This document shows, in pieces, positions 63,005 through 64,000 of a stretch of DNA of 64,000 bases. Positions within the stretch are counted from its first letter, which is position 1. Each line of letters opens with the position of its first letter. The stretch is from positions 19,471 through 83,470 of the forward strand of contig JAXDFZ010000004.1 in assembly GCA_034665305.1 (NCBI GenBank). Direction: 5' to 3'. The position numbers and the translations under genes are program-made. This DNA is from DASXRU01 sp034665305 (lineage in GTDB: Bacteria; Acidobacteriota; Blastocatellia; Pyrinomonadales; Pyrinomonadaceae). A model generated the notes under the pieces. The model searched no databases and was not told the origin of the DNA. It worked only from the letters and a program-made list of their open reading frames with translations.

Positions 63005-63778
63005 TCAGCGAGCGCAGGTCAGCGCGCGACCTCCATCGATTGAATAAGTCGCACCCGTAATCCAGCCCGCTCTTTCCGAAGCCAGGAAGAGGATCAAGTC
63101 CGCAACTTCCTTTGCCTCACCCACGCGTCCCAACGGATGCGTCGACTTTGAGTGCTCGAGGAAGGTTGCGTAGTTTTCATCGTTCATGCCGCCGCGCCGG
63201 TGAATGTCAGTGACTACGACACCAGGATTCACCGCATTAACGCGAATGCCTTTGGGCGCTAACTCCAGCGCCGTGCAACGCGTGAGCTGGTCCACGGCGG
63301 CTTTGGAAACGCAGTACGCTAGCACGCCCGGAAACGATCGCAGGCCGGTCACGCTGGAAACATTCACAATGTTGCCGCGTGTCTGTTCCAGCAACGGGAC
63401 GGCCAGTTTCATCTGTTGAAAGACTGAGCGCAGATTGATATTCATCATCGTGTCCCAGTTCTCCAACGAAGTGTTCTCGATGCTGCCGCTGAGGATGATT
63501 CCGGCGGCGTTTACCAGCACATCGAGCCGTGAGAACTGTTCGAGTGTCTGAGCCACAGGCCGTTCAGCTTCAGCTGCTACCGTCAGATCGGCGGCGATTG
63601 GCAGGGCTTCAACCTGATATTCGCGGATCTGTTGGCTAAGCTCCTGTAGCGCGGTGACGTTGCGACCGACGAGCGCCACATGGGCGCCTGCTGCCGCAAA
63701 TCGGAGCGCAGTAGCGCGGCCGATTCCGGACGTCGCTCCGGTAACCAACAAAACTTTTCCTCGCAAACCCTCGTCCAC
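63005..63778 (-). CDS. Short-chain dehydrogenase/reductase
   Basis: A 257-residue classical SDR. The cofactor motif is VTGATSGIGRATAL; NAAG is in LVNAAGIIL; the catalytic set is NIVNVSSVTG (Ser), YCVSKAAV (Tyr-Lys), and PGVVVTDIHRRGG in the substrate loop. It ends in the usual AGWITGATYSIDGGR. The substrate cannot be deduced. GTG 63778 was chosen because a GGAGG ribosome site lies 7 bases upstream; the frame stays open for another 32 codons into a repeat. An IS element ends about 100 bases upstream and may influence its expression. Confidence 0.9.
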   Translation of the reverse strand: MDEGLRGKVLLVTGATSGIGRATALRFAAAGAHVALVGRNVTALQELSQQIREYQVEALPIAADLTVAAEAERPVAQTLEQFSRLDVLVNAAGIILSGSIENTSLENWDTMMNINLRSVFQQMKLAVPLLEQTRGNIVNVSSVTGLRSFPGVLAYCVSKAAVDQLTRCTALELAPKGIRVNAVNPGVVVTDIHRRGGMNDENYATFLEHSKSTHPLGRVGEAKEVADLILFLASERAGWITGATYSIDGGRALTCAR

Positions 63779-63877
63779 TATGTGACCTCCTTTCGATTGC
63801 GGATTGCGGATTTCGGAATGCGAATTGGACAGAAAGAGCGAGTCATTATTGTTATTCGCAATCTGCCTCTGCAATTC

Positions 63878-64000
63878 GCAGATTCAACTTGGAAGTGCAA
63901 CAGATCGTTGTTTGAAAAATACTTCGTTAGGGGTCCGGTACCCGAGCGTCTTGCGCGGGCGGTTGTTCAGTAGGTCTTCCACCCGTTGCAGCTCTGGGTT
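63878..64000 (-). mobile_element. IS30-family element, transposase C-terminus (partial at window edge)
   Basis: On the minus strand a frame from the window edge to a stop at 63884-63886 encodes 38 residues. They include NPELQRVEDLLNNRPRKTLG and YRTPNEVF, the C-terminal signature of IS30-family DDE transposases. The stop codon lies inside a sequence (GATTCAACTTGGAAGTGCAA at 63881-63900) that resembles the terminal inverted repeat of such elements, so the element's end is near 63880. The rest, including the catalytic residues, is outside the window. Confidence 0.8.

Overview
The window looks like chromosome from an Acidobacteriota bacterium, probably Blastocatellia or Pyrinomonadaceae-like. The strongest sign is a protein (38348-39553) with the acidobacterial VWFA-related architecture. 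Supporting signs are several membrane Ser/Thr kinases, an ECF sigma factor of the acidobacterial/planctomycete type, many secreted TPR proteins, and a very large number of palindromic intergenic repeats. This placement is inference from gene content; no marker phylogeny was possible.

Layout. 1-3377: a partial secreted transglycosylase-like gene, an ECF sigma factor, and a Ser/Thr kinase fused through one membrane span to a lytic transglycosylase domain. 3546-11511: housekeeping genes (pilT, ilvE, an M19 dipeptidase, nfo, leuS); leuS has a possible Leu-rich leader peptide. 11609-12187: an antitoxin-like gene and a broken retropepsin-like gene. 12289-19852: a zinc-ribbon kinase with an FGE-sulfatase domain, a zinc-ribbon membrane protein without a kinase domain, and TPR proteins. 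20033-29311: an envelope, redox and copper-handling cluster with Cys-, His- and Met-rich exported proteins, a PCYC-type lipoprotein, two TlpA-like thioredoxins, an outer-membrane barrel and a CopA-type ATPase. 29444-35202: a PGPGW membrane protein, a cupin, two tandem SYLF proteins, lexA with a clear promoter and operator-like palindrome, a ligase-only LigD, a PhyH-type oxygenase and tRNA-Thr(CGU). 35226-42792: a LolA-like secreted protein, trmFO, a VWFA protein, xerC, a secreted protein and a DksA-type protein. 43085-45544: a TonB-dependent receptor with a Fur-box-like palindrome. 46065-52002: a kinase-DUF4384, secreted DUF4384 and secreted TPR-CHAT protease trio. 52191-58757: an S1/P1 nuclease, a c-type cytochrome-like protein, YtxJ, DUF971, small zinc-ribbon protein, a CDP-alcohol phosphatidyltransferase-like protein, a DinB protein, and a TPR-Fis regulator divergent from a small exported peptide. 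58894-64000: an HPr-kinase-like protein, a ferredoxin, a metallo-beta-lactamase-fold protein, PrsW, an SDR and the end of an IS30-family element.

The best candidates for undescribed biology are: (1) the kinase/DUF4384/CHAT operon, whose protease is predicted to be exported; (2) the cytoplasmic TPR-Fis regulator next to a small exported peptide and an HPr-kinase homologue, which resembles a peptide-signalling or RiPP arrangement; (3) the kinase-transglycosylase fusion with a free-standing relative about 1 kb away; and (4) the leuS leader.

Most gaps between genes hold long imperfect palindromes of several distinct families. Three copies of one family share an asymmetric central core, and two of those copies exactly fill gaps between convergent genes.
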